Source: Carex sylvatica | Taxonomy: Eukaryota; Streptophyta; Magnoliopsida; Poales; Cyperaceae | Direction: 5' to 3' | Length of the DNA: 64,000 nucleotides | NCBI GenBank assembly: GCA_964058845.1 | Contig: CAXKVR010000093.1 | Span: forward strand, 496,001-560,000 | Shown here: in pieces, positions 23,391 through 35,229 of the stretch | Numbering within the stretch: position 1 is the first letter of the stretch | How the letters are laid out: the number at the start of each line of letters is the position of its first letter | The notes under the pieces: generated by a model | The model's input: the letters and a program-made list of their open reading frames with translations, nothing else | The model's database searches: none | What the model was told of the DNA's origin: nothing | Translations under genes and position numbers: made by a program

Positions 23391-24480
23391 TGTTGGATCT
23401 TAATCCAACATTGAGCATATATGTGATATAATTATGAATTGTTTACTGTCATATATGATTGTCACAATTAAAGTGATCTAATATGGAATTAGGATATTAG
23501 ACAATCTATGTATTCAATAAGATGTGTTTCATAAATGTATAAAACAATTTAGGCAAAGATCAAATCATTGATGAACTGATTCTGAGATTTGCAATTAAGA
23601 AAAATTATTGTTTTGACCCTGAGTGCGGACGCACTGAGTCCAGTGCATACGCACTCAGTACTTAGTCAAATTCTGGGAACTTCAGACAACACAGGAAAAA
23701 TGTTCGAACGTAATGCGGACGCACTGGGCTCCAATGCGGACGCACTGGGCTCCAATGCGGACGCACTCGGTACTTAGGTAATTTTCTGAAGTTCAAATGC
23801 CTAGTGCAGACGCACTCAGCACTTAAGAAAATTTTCAGTTCAATGCAGAAAAAGTCCAAGCGTAATGCGGACGCACTCAATAATTGGGAAATTTCGGGAC
23901 TGAAGTTTAATGTGGTTATTTAGACACGTTACAACCTAGTGCGAACGCACTGAGCTCCAGTGCGGATCAGTGCATCCGCACTCGCGCGGTCAGATGTGTA
24001 AACCTATATATAGATGGGTCCCCAAGGCACAAGAAACCAACTCATCTCAGAATTCTGAAAGAGGTTATTCTTAGGCAGAATTTTGAGAGTCTTCTCCCTC
24101 CTTCTACCATCAAAGAATTGAGAGGAGAAATCCATTAGAATTTTGGAGAGGATTTCTCAAGGACGATCTTGTTGCTTTGGAAGACCTAATCTAAGATTCA
24201 ACTAAAAGAGCGTGAGAAAAATCTTGGTATCAAGAGTCTTATCTCACACTCACGGACACAGTTGCTACTCCATCCTTGGCTTTGGTATTACATGGCAAAC
24301 GACATGGAATCATTTCCGTACTAAATATTATGTTTTGGGTCTCTTTGACATAGGACGGTCTTAGGTTAAGGTGAGGATTGTTTCTTTTTTTCCGGGTATA
24401 AGTGTTTGACCCCTAGATGAAATGTAATTGTTTGATCTCTAGATAAGACGTAATTATTTGGCTTTTATAATTGCCAACAT
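23391..24480 (+). mobile_element. Copia-type solo LTR
   Basis: It begins TGTTGGATC and ends GCCAACA, the TG...CA inverted ends of Ty1/copia LTRs. It is bordered by the 5 bp target-site duplication TAGTT (23386-23390 and 24481-24485). Length is 1,090 bp. A TATA box (CTATATATAG) lies at about 24003-24012, preceded by a cluster of AGTGCGGACGCACT repeats (23617-23985). An internal TGGTATCA at 24225 resembles a primer-binding site but lies inside the LTR. There is no internal domain, so only one LTR remains after recombination. Confidence 0.85.
23617..23985. repeat. AGTGCGGACGCACT palindromic repeats in the Copia LTR U3
   Basis: About eight variants of the near-palindrome AGTGCG-GA-CGCACT. Three of them are spaced as a 21 bp tandem (GCGGACGCACTGGGCTCCAAT). 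Longer units include ACTCAGTACTTAG and GCAGAAAAAGTCC. Related units occur in the 53-56 kb LTR. Confidence 0.85.
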
Positions 24481-24770
24481 AGTTAACTATAAGTTCATCA
24501 TTTTCTATATAGAACTTAGTTTAGTTAACTATTAGTTTCTGAAATTAGTTTAGTTAACTATATGTTACTGGATCGTTTAAATTTTTCCTTTTGATGTATT
24601 ACTAAAAATATTTAATAATAAAAAAATATTGTGAAAATTTTATAGCTTTCTTTCAAACTTCTATATCAGTTTTTTAAATCATCCAAATATACGTTTCAAT
24701 ACATGAATGTTCAGTCCAAACAATCGATCTGAATTGCTGAGCATGATATAGTTCGGCTAATGTCATCACA

Positions 24771-25130
24771 TTATTATTTCAGCCTAAGTTATAACGAGTC
24801 AGTTTTTACAATTTTAAAGTCCAAACAATCAATGTGAACTGCTGAGCATGATCTCCAAATTAAAATGTGCTGGGAAATTTTATATTTCTTTTGGAATATT
24901 TTTTACTATTTTTTTAAATAGGTACAAAATCACTGTTTTTAGATAATTATGAACCATCCTAGTTGCAATGATTTTGCAACTATCTAAAAAAATTCTTAAA
25001 AATATAAAGTTTGGTCCTCTAAGGACATTTTAATATAGAGATCATGTTTTATGGTTCAGATTGATTGTTCGAACTTTAATATTACAAAAAAACTAACTTG
25101 TTATAACTATGCTGAAATTATAACTATTCA
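24771..25130. mobile_element. Foldback MITE
   Basis: The left arm (TTATTTCAGCCTAAGTTATA, then TAAAGTCCAAACAATCAATG) is mirrored by the right arm ending GCTGAAATTATAACTATTCA. The centre is AGGTACAAAATCACTGTTTT. Confidence 0.65.
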
Positions 25131-25192
25131 TTAAAGAATTGAATAGGTTAAAGAACATAGCCAAAAGTATGTAATTTTATTATTACGTAAAG

Positions 25193-25386
25193 CAGTGTTG
25201 TAAAAAATGTCTGTTTAGGCTGATTAATCAGCGATTATTCATTGACGGTGATCAAAACATTATGAATTTTTTCGACTAATCAACTGATTATTTTTTATTA
25301 TAGTTGATTATTTCTGATTATTCTCGATTAATCGCTTAGCAGTACTCTGTCCATCGAATGACCGCATACCGTTATTTACGACACTG
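25193..25386. mobile_element. 194 bp hAT MITE
   Basis: Terminal CAGTGTTGTAAAAA is matched inverted by TTATTTACGACACTG. It is flanked by the exact 8 bp target-site duplication ACGTAAAG (25185-25192 and 25387-25394). The interior repeats CTGATTATT and GATTAATC. A 437 bp relative with the same ends is at 57951-58387. Confidence 0.85.
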
Positions 25387-25757
25387 ACGTAAAGATAGAA
25401 TTGAATACGTAAAAGAACATAGCCAAAAATATGGAAGTTTATTATTACGTAAAATAGAACAATTTTATCCCATATCCCCAAAAGTAATCCGCATTCTTTC
25501 AAACACGAGCCTCCAATTTCTTTGAACTAACCCAAATTTGGAGTTTGGATTCGGACCATTCTGGTCCGATATGAAATGCACTGACCCCTTTAATATTCGT
25601 GCTAGAGCAGATCCAAAGTTCTGAATTCATACTCAAAATTTTAGTTTAGTGGATTCAAATTCTTTCTTTTCCGATCTCTCTTAATTTTTTGATCTCTTAA
25701 ACCCTCCGTTTTCTTTATTTTCTCTTCACATAATCCGATATACTCTCTCGAATCCTA

Positions 25758-26134
25758 ACTGAGGAGGTTTTTTAATATCTCATTCCTTTTATACCTCTTC
25801 ATACTTCATATTTTATCTTCATTATTAAGATTCAAATTATCAATTCGAATCACTGAACATGATATCCATACTTAAAAATGCCTGGAGATGAAATTTTATA
25901 ATTTTTGAAAAAAAAAATACTATTTTTTTAAGATATGTACAAAATCATTATTTCGGGACCGTTCAAAAACAATGATTTTGTACCTCATAAAAGAATAGTT
26001 CAAAAATTCCAAAAATTATAAAAATTTCATCACCAGACATATTTTAGTATGGATGTCATGTTGAACGGTTCATATTAGCAAGTTAGACCTTGAAAAACAC
26101 GATATGAAATATAAGGTATTGGAACCCTCTTCAC
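25758..26134. mobile_element. Foldback MITE (GAGGAGGTT ends)
   Basis: The left arm from CTGAGGAGGTTTTTTAATAT is mirrored by the right arm ending GGTATTGGAACCCTCTTCA. Inner arms: ATCACTGAACATGATATCCA and CATCACCAGACATATTTTAG. Confidence 0.65.
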
Positions 26135-26493
26135 CCTAGATATGTAAAACTGCGGTAATTGGACCTCTAGTGACTACCGCAATGATCGTAATTTCATCGA
26201 CAACTGCAATCCTGAAGTGGAGGGACGCAGCTATCCAACAAGAAGTGGATCCACCAGCAAAAAAAAACATTGAAGTACAACATAATCGTGAACCGCTCCA
26301 AGGCAACTACTAGAATGTAAGTTTCAGAAGGTAATTATTAGATTTTTGAAGTGAATTTACCTTAATTGTACAGTTAGATTGGAGGAAAACATTCTTGTTT
26401 TTGCCCATCAATTCAATAACAAGAATGTTTTCTTTAATGATAATACATGTTTGTTGTTTGTTAAATTTGTTTAGATTTGTATATATGTATATG
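26135..26493. other. Left flank of the Mutator-like element
   Basis: No gene recognised. A 9-base ATTTGTATA at 26475-26483 is repeated just outside the right terminus at 35723-35731 and is a candidate target-site duplication. Confidence 0.5.
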
Positions 26494-26707
26494 CGGCCAT
26501 TTTTATTAATATCCCCTCTGAAAAAGAAAATTTTAAAAATAACCCTGTAATTAATTTTTTTTTATTCATGCCCTGACCGCCAGGCCCGTGGGCGGCCCAA
26601 ATTCCTAATGGGGCGCCACAGGAACGGGCGGTCCAAACATCATGTGGGGCGCCCCCCCCACGGGCGGTCCAAATAACATGTGGGGCGCCTCCCCCACGGG
26701 CGGTCCA
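26494..26707 (+). repeat. MULE left terminal inverted repeat
   Basis: 214 bp beginning CGGCCATTTTTATTAATATC. The inner half is GC-rich with internal direct repeats built from CGGGCGGTCCAAA and CATGTGGGGCGCC. It ends CACGGGCGGTCCA. The matching arm is 35505-35718. Confidence 0.95.
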
Positions 26708-26715
26708 CTATGCAT

Positions 26716-26810
26716 GCATATAAAATCCCATTTTCTCTCTCTCATGCTCACTCCAACCATTATCACTCCCGGCAGCAGAAGCGAGCGAGTTTTTTGGCGA
26801 AAAGCGACAG
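26716..26810 (+). promoter_or_regulatory. Transposase TATA box and 5' untranslated exon
   Basis: CATATAAAATCC at about 26716-26727, directly inside the terminal repeat, reads as a TATA box. A short non-coding leader follows and ends GCGACAG before GTATTA (donor at 26811). A matching acceptor, TTTTGTTAAG, ends at 27351, six bases before the start codon. A 5' leader intron of about 540 bp is therefore inferred. Confidence 0.6.
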
Positions 26811-26859
26811 GTATTATTTAAATTATATTTAATTATTTACTAATTAGTCAATTAATGTT

Positions 26860-27245
26860 CGATTACTGTACAATTACTGTAGTATTTACTGTACGATTAC
26901 TGTACGATTACTGTACAATCACTGTACGATTACTGTATGATTACTGTACGATTATTGTATGATTACTGTACGATTACTGTACAGTAATTACTGTACGATT
27001 ACTGTATGATTACTGTACGATTATTGTATGATTACTGTACGATTACTGTACGATTACTGTACAATTACTGTATGATTACTGTACAATTACTGTATGATTA
27101 CTGTACAATTACTGTAGTATTTACTGTATGATTACTGTAGTATTCACTGTAGTATTTGCCGTACAATTCCTATAGTATTTACTGTTCGATTACTGTACAA
27201 TTTGCTGTAAAATTACTGTAGAATTATCGTTCAAATACTGTAAGT
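26860..27245 (+). repeat. ATTACTGTACG minisatellite in the leader intron
   Basis: Some thirty degenerate copies of an 11-12 bp unit (ATTACTGTACG, ATTACTGTATG, AATTACTGTA and similar) lie head to tail within the inferred 5' intron of the transposase gene. Confidence 0.9.
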
Positions 27246-27357
27246 GTTGCATTTACCTCTAGCAAGAAATTTTTATTTTTTTATTTGTCATTTATTATTG
27301 TACAATTACTGTAATACTTATTAAATTTTTGTTTAAATATATTTTGTTAAGGAAAAG

Positions 27358-30300
27358 ATGTTAGTTGCACTGTATGTGGGCGGCAAGCTACAAAAGGGTG
27401 TAGATGGAGTGTATTACACGAAAGATGCTGCATTTGGCTTCGAGATTAATGAAAATACCACATTTCAAGAACTCAAGCATCTAATATACGAAAAGACTGC
27501 TGTAAACCCCAACAGGTATGAAATAGAATTGACAACACGGATTGATAACTCACAAAGGGGTGGGGCGGGTAGACCTTACTTTGTGAGGTTTCCAATAACA
27601 GATGCGAATTTATGGAGAGTTGTGTACACTAAATTTGAGTTTAGTGGGATCTCGGTAATGGACATATATTCAAAGAGGGTTCCCCGTGCTGGGGCTGGAC
27701 CTTCTAGTGTGGCTGGGGATGGACCTTCAGGTTATGACAACCAGGGGTACCACCATCACTCTCATTATGACAACCAGGGCTACCACCATAACTCCCCTTA
27801 TGACAACCCGGGGTACCACCACAACTCCCCTTATGACAACCCGGAGTATCACCACAACTCTCCTTATGACAACCCGGGGTACCACCACAACTCCCCTTAT
27901 AACAACCCGGGATACCACCACAACTCTCCTTATGACAACCAGGGATACCACCACCACTCTCCTTATGCCAACCAAGGGTACCACCACAACTCTCCTGAAA
28001 ATATTGAAGATTTACCACCACCACCCAGACAGACACCCATAATCCCTAGATTTCCAACTATGCCAGAGTCAGGACCGGTACCCGTTAATCGAACTGATAT
28101 TGATATTGATGTTGATGCTATTGATGCCATACCAGAAAATGAAATGGAAACGGGAGATGAATACGAAGGGATCTGGGAATCTGATGACTTATCAGATGGC
28201 GATGCAAATGTACCAGGTTTATCCAGGGAAGAAAAATTCCCAATTAGAGGTCGGGGAAATAAGCATCCGGTCGCCACATTCAACGATACCACAGCTTTTG
28301 AAGAGGCAGACATTAGTTATTTTGGCCCTCGTGTTGTATACAATGACGAACTTGCCCCAGGGCAACTTTATACCAACATAGATGAACTTATAAAAAAAAT
28401 CTATGAGACTCATGTTCACGGCAACTGGGAATGTAAAATACACAAAAGGGATCGAACAAGGTTAGTTGTGCTATGTAAAACTCACCCGCGGTGCGAGTTT
28501 CGCCTTTTTGCAACCCCTGCAGGTGCCGGAGAAGCATGGATTATTAAGAAGTGTGAACCACCCCATACATGCAAGTCTGCATCCACTAGGACAGACCATT
28601 CACAGCTGACGGCATCACTAATTGCCGATGCAATTGAGGAAGACATTAAGGAGGATCCATCCATGAGCATCAAGGCGGTGGCTAGAACCGTCAGACACAA
28701 ATACAAATATGTAACCCCAAAATACAACAGGCTGTGGAGAGGTCGTGAACTTGCAATTTGCAGAATATTCGGTAGTTGGAAGGATTCATACAGCTATCTG
28801 GCACCATTGCTCCAGGCCATGGCAAGTACAAATGTCGGTACAGTATATGAGATGTGGCATGGCCCCTTTTTTGATAAAGAAGGAGTGCTAATAGAGGGAG
28901 CTCAACAATTCAAGGGCATAGCATGGGCGTTTGGTGCTTGTATCCAAGCTGTGCCATACATCAGACCCGTTATCAGCATTGATGCATGCTTCATGTCTGG
29001 CCGTTATGAGGGGAGGTTACTGATAGCATGTGCATATGATGCTGAGAACCAGTTGTTGCCTTTGGCCTTTGCAATTGTTCAGAAAGAGAATGGTGAGAAC
29101 TGGGGATTCTTTATGCAATTTTTAAGAAGACGGGTGATTGGGGAAGAAAATTTTTTCTGTGTGATATCAGACCAGCACAAAGGAATAAAATATGTTTTTG
29201 ATCGTGATGATTACGGTTGGTCAACGCGTACTGGGCAATGTGTGCACAGGTTGTGTATGCAACACGTTGCGGAAAACCTTTCCAAGGCAACCGGAAATGA
29301 CAAGTGGGTTCTAGAAACATTTAAACAAAATTGCAGATAGAAAAAGCCGAGAAGGGTGGTAGAGATGAGTAGAAATTTTGCAAAGGTATATATATTTCAA
29401 TTGTTTACATATATTATTTTTGGAAGAATATTTTTTTAGTACAATTATTTACTGATATTATTTTATTTTCTGATTTTTTTAGTACATGCCAAAGGAAAAT
29501 CTCTACTTAATGAAGGTGGGCAAAAATAATCCCAGAGATGTAAACGAAGATCCAGCATACGAGAAAATATATCAATCCCGTGATGGAGGTTGGCGTTGGG
29601 GAATTATGACCACCAACGGGTCAGAGTCGCTGAATGCAGTCTTCAAGCAGAGCCGGATGTTACCTGTGGCTGCAATTATAGAAGACACATTCTACAAGTT
29701 AAATGCTTGGTTTCAAGAACGGCGTGCTAAGGCCGCAGAATTAATAAGAATGAACCAGTCATTTTCAACAAGGGTGGAGGAGAAACTAAGACAACACAGG
29801 GACAAAGGTGCAACTATGACCGTGATCCCGATGGGTAATGATGGTACTGAATTCGAAGTGCAAAATCCAAATGAATACGTTCCTACCAGTCGCAAACCAG
29901 ATGGCACTATGGAGTTTGTGAAGAGGGCTTGCAAATACGTGGTTAAATTCGGAGATGCCAGGACGGTAACCTGTACATGCCAAGGCCCCCAACTAAGTCA
30001 TATACCCTGTAGTCACGTGATGGCTGTATGCCGAGTGAGAAACTATTGTGAGGATCACTATGTTGCTGACATGTATCGTACCGATTACCTTGCTTCCACT
30101 TGGGGTGGATCTTTCCATTCTTATCCCGATCAGCATGAGTGGCCTACATATGTCGGTGATAGAATACTCCCTTCAGAAGGATGGATAAGAAAAGGGCGAA
30201 GGAGACACAAGCGTGTTGTAATGACCATGGACGAGATGGGTGGTAGGCGACCGTCGGGAAATTGAGCTCGTCGTTCTGTATCCGACAGGCGCACGGCAGG

Positions 30301-30566
30301 TATGTTTTTTGTTATGTTCAGAAGCATTGCAGTTATGTTTTATTCATTTATGATTTAATTATGGTAATAACTGAATTGTATTATTATGTTCAGATGCCAT
30401 AAACGCAGAAAATGAAAGAGAAAATGCTAGAGTTGTTGCTGAAGCAACTGGTAGAACACAACCCCCCACTACTGCGAGCCAAGCATCTACAAGTAATGCC
30501 GCACCTGCTGCTGGTACAAGAAAATCTAATCGTTTTTTGGGTTTATTCGGGCGTCGGGGTAGATAA
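27358..30566 (+). pseudogene. MuDR-type MULE transposase with two in-frame stops
   Basis: Exons 27358-29385, 29483-30299 and 30394-30566 join in phase to 1,006 codons including the final TAA. In order it has an N-terminal MuDR-type segment, eight or nine YDNPGYHHNSP repeats (27731-27999) and an acidic stretch. Next is a WRKY-GCM1-type zinc finger (C373-x5-C379-x23-H403-x-C405) for terminal-repeat binding. The DDE nuclease core follows (D542 in SIDACF, D605 in ISDQHKG, E724 in NGSESLNAV), then a SWIM finger (C840-x-C842-x9-C852-x-H854). The tail is basic (FLGLFGRRGR). All catalytic and zinc residues are present, but codon 661 is TAG (29338-29340) and codon 931, just before the second splice, is TGA (30263-30265). 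Each is one C-to-T step from a sense codon. The frame stays open through both introns, so the damage looks recent; the TGA might instead be a genuine earlier stop. Confidence 0.9.
27731..27999 (+). repeat. In-frame 33 bp repeats (YDNPGYHHNSP)
   Basis: Eight to nine 11-residue units lie in the transposase N-terminal region. They vary mainly at N/Q/P and N/H positions and keep the frame throughout. They are rich in His, Tyr, Pro and Asn and probably form a flexible linker. Confidence 0.95.
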
Positions 30567-30895
30567 ACTTATTCTTTTGCTAGTGTAAACTAAGCTATGA
30601 TATTTAATTGTATTGTTCAACTGTAAGTGTATTGTTGTGCTTTAATTGTATTGCTAAATTCGGAGATGGCAAGGAGGTCAAATAATATAAAAAAAGATAT
30701 CATTATGCCAACACAACCAAAGTCAAACATATAATACTACAGTCCCAAAGTCAAAGTACTACAATCATACAATCATAAATAATAATAAAAAAAGATATCA
30801 TAATGCCAACACAACCACAAACATATAACACAACAGTCTCAAACTCAAAATACACCAGTCAGAACTATATCACAAGTAAAAAACCCCTCATATCA
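30567..30895. other. Convergent 3' intergenic spacer in the MULE
   Basis: 329 bp between the stops of the two convergent genes. It holds an imperfect direct duplication (AAAAAAGATATCATTATGCC at about 30690 and AAAAAAGATATCATAATGCC at about 30786), each followed by CAACACAACCA. Poly(A) signals for both genes should lie here. Confidence 0.55.
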
Positions 30896-33800
30896 TCATC
30901 GTCGTTTCCTTCCGGAGGGAGACAACCTACGAGGCGCTATTCCTTTCCCAGCCCTGTGCGGCTGCACGCGCCTCTGCGGACTCGCATCTCCTAAATCCTC
31001 CTCCCCTATATCCTCATCCTCCTCTCCCGTATACATGTGATGCGTACCTGTACTGGCTATCCATGTATCAAATGGACCAGCTGACTCTGCGGGTGCCGGG
31101 CCTGTACGCAGCTCCCATGGATCTTCCTCCCAGCTTGCAGCATATGTGGCAGGAGGCGGTGTACCAAATAATGCAGAGACAAAGCCATCTGCAGGCTGAG
31201 ATGTACTCCCACCAGTCTCATAGTCGTGCTCCATCTGCACTCCATATCGTGGTCCGTGGGAGCCAAGGTCCTCAGCATCTGTATCGAACGGGGGCAGCTC
31301 ATCCACGCTAAAACTGGGCTCGGCATTCCAACGAGGTGCTCCATCCTAAATTAAAATAATGTCAGTTTTTCTACATACAAATGACTCAGCAATCAATAAT
31401 ATAAAACGGTAACTGACCGGGCCAAGCTCTACCGGAACTCCATATTTATTTCTGTAAGCGTCCCATCCTTGCGTATTCAACACCCAGTGGTGGAACGCCC
31501 AACCAGAGTCATCATCTACATAATTAAAAATTAAGTGAGTTACAACAAATAATTGGGCGAAAATAAAATCATTATAAAGTCTCATACTTTTAATATTAAC
31601 CGGTAAATACCTGTAGGAGGTGGCGGCATATCATGAGCGTAGATGGCCTCCGGCTGATAATTCGAATTTCGTGGTGCCCTATTTATCTCCCGCCAATTGA
31701 TGTTCTCTCCAGAATCGCGCAGCATTCCAACGAGGCGGCCTTCAAACCCGCCTGTCTCCACAATTGGTGCAGTGTGCTCGAGCATCTGGCATCCTATGTA
31801 CCGCCAAGCATCCTTCGCCATGCACGCCAGGCTGTGTCCAACTCCTCTCACAGCTGTCAACAGCTGCACACAACATGATTATTACAACAGTAAGTAATTA
31901 AAATTAAAATTTTTTAATTAAAGTATGTTTCAGTTATACTTACTGCGCGAGCATTTATCGGACCCCAAGGCATGTAATTGGTAGATGAATCCATCAGTCT
32001 ACGTCGAAGGATGTCGCCATAATGGCCTGTAAGGTAGACTGACGACATGCCCCATTTCTGATACCAGACGGCATATCTCAAATCTCCGGGACCAGCACCC
32101 AACGATGCAGCTGATGGCGGACTCCATAAGTGATGCTCCGGATTTCTAGCCCGGTTGTACTCCAAGATGAAGTGCTGGCTCCAATCGACTTTGCTCTTGG
32201 TGTGTGCCGTACTGCAGGTACAATTAATTAGAAAATATGTAAATGGTGGCATTATTAAGGTGATAATAAAATTAAGTAGATACTTACTTGTGAAACTTGT
32301 CAGTATCATCCTTACCCATCAGCGGGTACTCCGGGATGAAAGCATCTAAGCCAAACTGTCGAGATACACGATCCGGGTAGTGGTACTCCACTATCCAGTA
32401 ATAAATGACCGGTCCCTGATAATACCATAGTCGTATCTGCTCTGGATCTAATGTCAGTCGGCTCAGAAGGGATGCACGATAAAATGGACGATACGGAAAC
32501 CAGTCGATATTCGCATCTCGGAGCATCTGGAGCTGACATCGGACATAAGAAACTCCCCTGCCCGTCTCTTCATAACTCAAATGACAGCCCCATATGGCAC
32601 CGTACGCGGGGCATCTGTCTGGGTCAGGAACTCTCCATCGGGGATGAGGTAATGGTATAACTGGTCGATTTACGGGTAGATGTGACCACGACCAATGCTG
32701 GAGCAGAAGAAGCGGTCCAAAAATCTGTCTATTCTTCACCTGAAAATTTAACTTTAAATAAGAACTCGGTTCTTCTTATCCAACCTTCAATAACAACGTA
32801 TATTAATACAGACTTACCAGACAAGCATGACACAGGCCTCTGTACAAGTGGGCGAGAACAGCTCCACCCCAGTTCCATCTCGATTCATTCTCCATATTCC
32901 TCAGCAGGGAGAGATACATAATCGGGACCGCGTCACCGCTGGAATCCTCGAACATGACGGCACCACACAAATCTAGTACGTACGCCCTAGTATACCTGCA
33001 ATAGAAAATAATCATTATAAATAATTGAGATTTGTTGATGAACTACTAACTTACTTTAAAAATTATGATGGTACCTCCTGACTGCCTCAATGTCAGTAGT
33101 CTCAGGAAATATCTGATTCTGGAAGAAGTGAGTCCGGAGTGCCTTTAGAGAAATACAGTACCCAGAATACCGGAACTCCTCCACCTCCCCCTTCTTCTTC
33201 TTATATTTCTTCTGCAGATTTTTCGGATCACACCCTAACAACTCCGGTATCATCCTCTGCAGCTCTGGATGGTCTGAGATGCCACCTATGGGGTCGCCAT
33301 CAATACGTAAACCCCATAAGGCGCTCACATCACCAAGGGTGACTGTCATCTCCCCGACCGGGAGATGAAATGTATGGGTCTCAGGTCGCCATCTCTCTGC
33401 TAGACCATGCATCAGAGACTGATCGATCTTACTCTGCGGCATCGTGGCAACCTGATACAACCCAAGGTTCAAGAGGTATCGCTCCATTTCTTTATTGGGA
33501 ACGAACGGAATCTCAGACCTGCGGTGCCTCACCGTAAGCATGACATCATCCTGTATTTATTATCAATTTGTCAGACTCAAATCGTGCCAATTTTTTAGTA
33601 TTATTTACATTAAGTATAAAAATCACGTACCTCAAGAGATGCCAATGAGACGCGGTGCTTAACATGATGGGTCCATAGAAGAGGACTAAATGTGTCAGGA
33701 TCATGCACGCCATCTGTAAAACCGCCCTGAGACGACGGACCCGCTCCAATCGGATCCTCAAATCCCCTACCAGTCGTATCCTCATATGACGACTGGCCCT

Positions 33801-33918
33801 CTCCAGTCGGATCCACCGAGGATCCGCCCGCTCCAGACGGATGCACAGCATCTGGAGCCGCTCCACCTGGACCCGCTGCAAGCTCAGGTCGTACTCCCCA
33901 CCGTCTAGACCTGGGCAT
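30896..33918 (-). CDS. Plant mobile domain (PMD, MAIN-like) protein carried by the MULE
   Basis: Eight exons on the minus strand: 33631-33918, 33075-33550, 32818-32995, 32288-32739, 31944-32211, 31611-31863, 31418-31515 and 30896-31345. Every junction is GT-AG and the phases match throughout, giving 820 residues and no stop. The first 96 residues are Gly/Pro-rich and disordered. The aminotransferase-like PMD follows, with the family signature around residues 150-187 (WRPETHTFHLPVGE, VTLGDVSALWGLRIDG) and further conserved Trp-rich stretches through exons 4-6. The C-terminal 150 residues are acidic, then basic, ending GRKRR, a possible nuclear signal. Host PMD proteins (MAIN, MAIL1) help silence transposons and maintain root meristems; PMD genes also occur in transposons. 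Its job in this element is unknown. Transcription would start from the right terminal repeat. Confidence 0.88.
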
Positions 33919-35145
33919 ACTACATTAACCAAAAAATATATATTAATAAATAACAACTTAAGAAAATCAAATTTTATTAGCAATTTTAAATAATTTCTAA
34001 ATATTTTCAACCAAATTCAAACCCTAATTCAACTGCAAATTCAAGCAATTGAAACTATACAATGGTTAATTAATAATAATAAACTCCTAATTATATGATA
34101 TTAATATATTCAATGATTATACAATAAATATAATATATTATATTATTTTTATAATAATTATTAAATATATTAATAATATAACATATTAATTATATAATTA
34201 ATATAAAAATTATAAAATAAGTATTAATCATAATATACAAATTATATAATATTATAATAATAGGTATTTAATATATTAAGAATATAATATATTAATTATA
34301 TAATTAATATAAAAATTATTGTCGAATTTACTTTTTAAAATTAGACTTATTGTATATGCTTGTATAAGTGTCAGACGTACAGAAATGACCCATTTTTATA
34401 ACTTATAATTGTAAAATTTTAAAATTAACAAGTTACAGGCTGATGCTTATCAAATAAATACTACTGAAATTATGCTAGAATATATTAATTATTATATGAA
34501 AAAAGAAAACTACAAAAACATACAGTATCTGTTTTATTTCCAATAAAATTGATCATTATCTTTTGCAAATCATATAATTAGATTTACATTCAAAATGCAT
34601 GCAACAATTTAAATAATAAAAAAAAATGCATGCAAAATTTTGCAATAAAATAAAAAAACAGAAAATTTACTTGAAAAAAAAATATGAAATTTTTAGACAA
34701 CTTTTGATAAATTTCAAAATAATTTGTTTTACTTGAAATTAATTTGTATCGATATAGACATGTATTTCGTCAACTAACTTCAAACATCCCTCAACCCTAA
34801 ATTTTTTAAACCATAAATCCTAACTCTAAATTTTTAAATAATTCAAGCAATTGATCCGTAATCATCCTAAAATTGAACCATAAACCCTACATTTTTAAGC
34901 AATTTACAACCATAAACCCTAAATAACCCTATCACATCCAAAAAATTCAAACAATTTCATCATAATAATTTTACCATAATAACCATATCACATTCAATTC
35001 GACCAATCCGGACAATTCAACTAATTCGAGCAATTCAACTAATTCGAGCAATTCAACAAATTTGAAACAACTCTAATTGAACAAATTCAACCATTATCGA
35101 GCCACAATTCAACAAATTCAACAATTAAACCAATTCAATCCAAAA
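33919..35145. other. AT-rich region upstream of the PMD gene
   Basis: No coding region. Very AT-rich from 34070 to 34330, then low-complexity AATTCAA repeats (34980-35140). It probably contains 5' leader or intron sequence of the PMD transcript. Confidence 0.5.
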
Positions 35146-35162
35146 CCCTAACCCTAACCCTA
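35146..35162. repeat. Short telomere-like repeat (CCCTAA)
   Basis: Three consecutive CCCTAA-type units. In plants such teloboxes are common in promoters and leaders; this is too short to be an interstitial telomere. Confidence 0.7.
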
Positions 35163-35229
35163 AATTAAAAAACTTATTGAATCGAAAAAGAAATTGCATG
35201 AGAAGCTCGGTGCAGAGGCAGTGGTAGTG

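Noticed and set aside
23391..24480. Full-length Copia element
   Set aside because: TG...CA ends and a 5 bp duplication enclose only 1,090 bp with no gag-pol, so it is a solo LTR. The internal TGGTATCA is not followed by an internal domain.
27686..28042. Overlapping frames on both strands over the YHHNSP repeat region (86-118 codons)
   Set aside because: They are alternate-frame readings of the in-frame 33 bp repeats of the transposase; repeats keep all frames open.
35146..35162. Interstitial telomere
   Set aside because: Only three CCCTAA-type units, at a place consistent with a promoter telobox.
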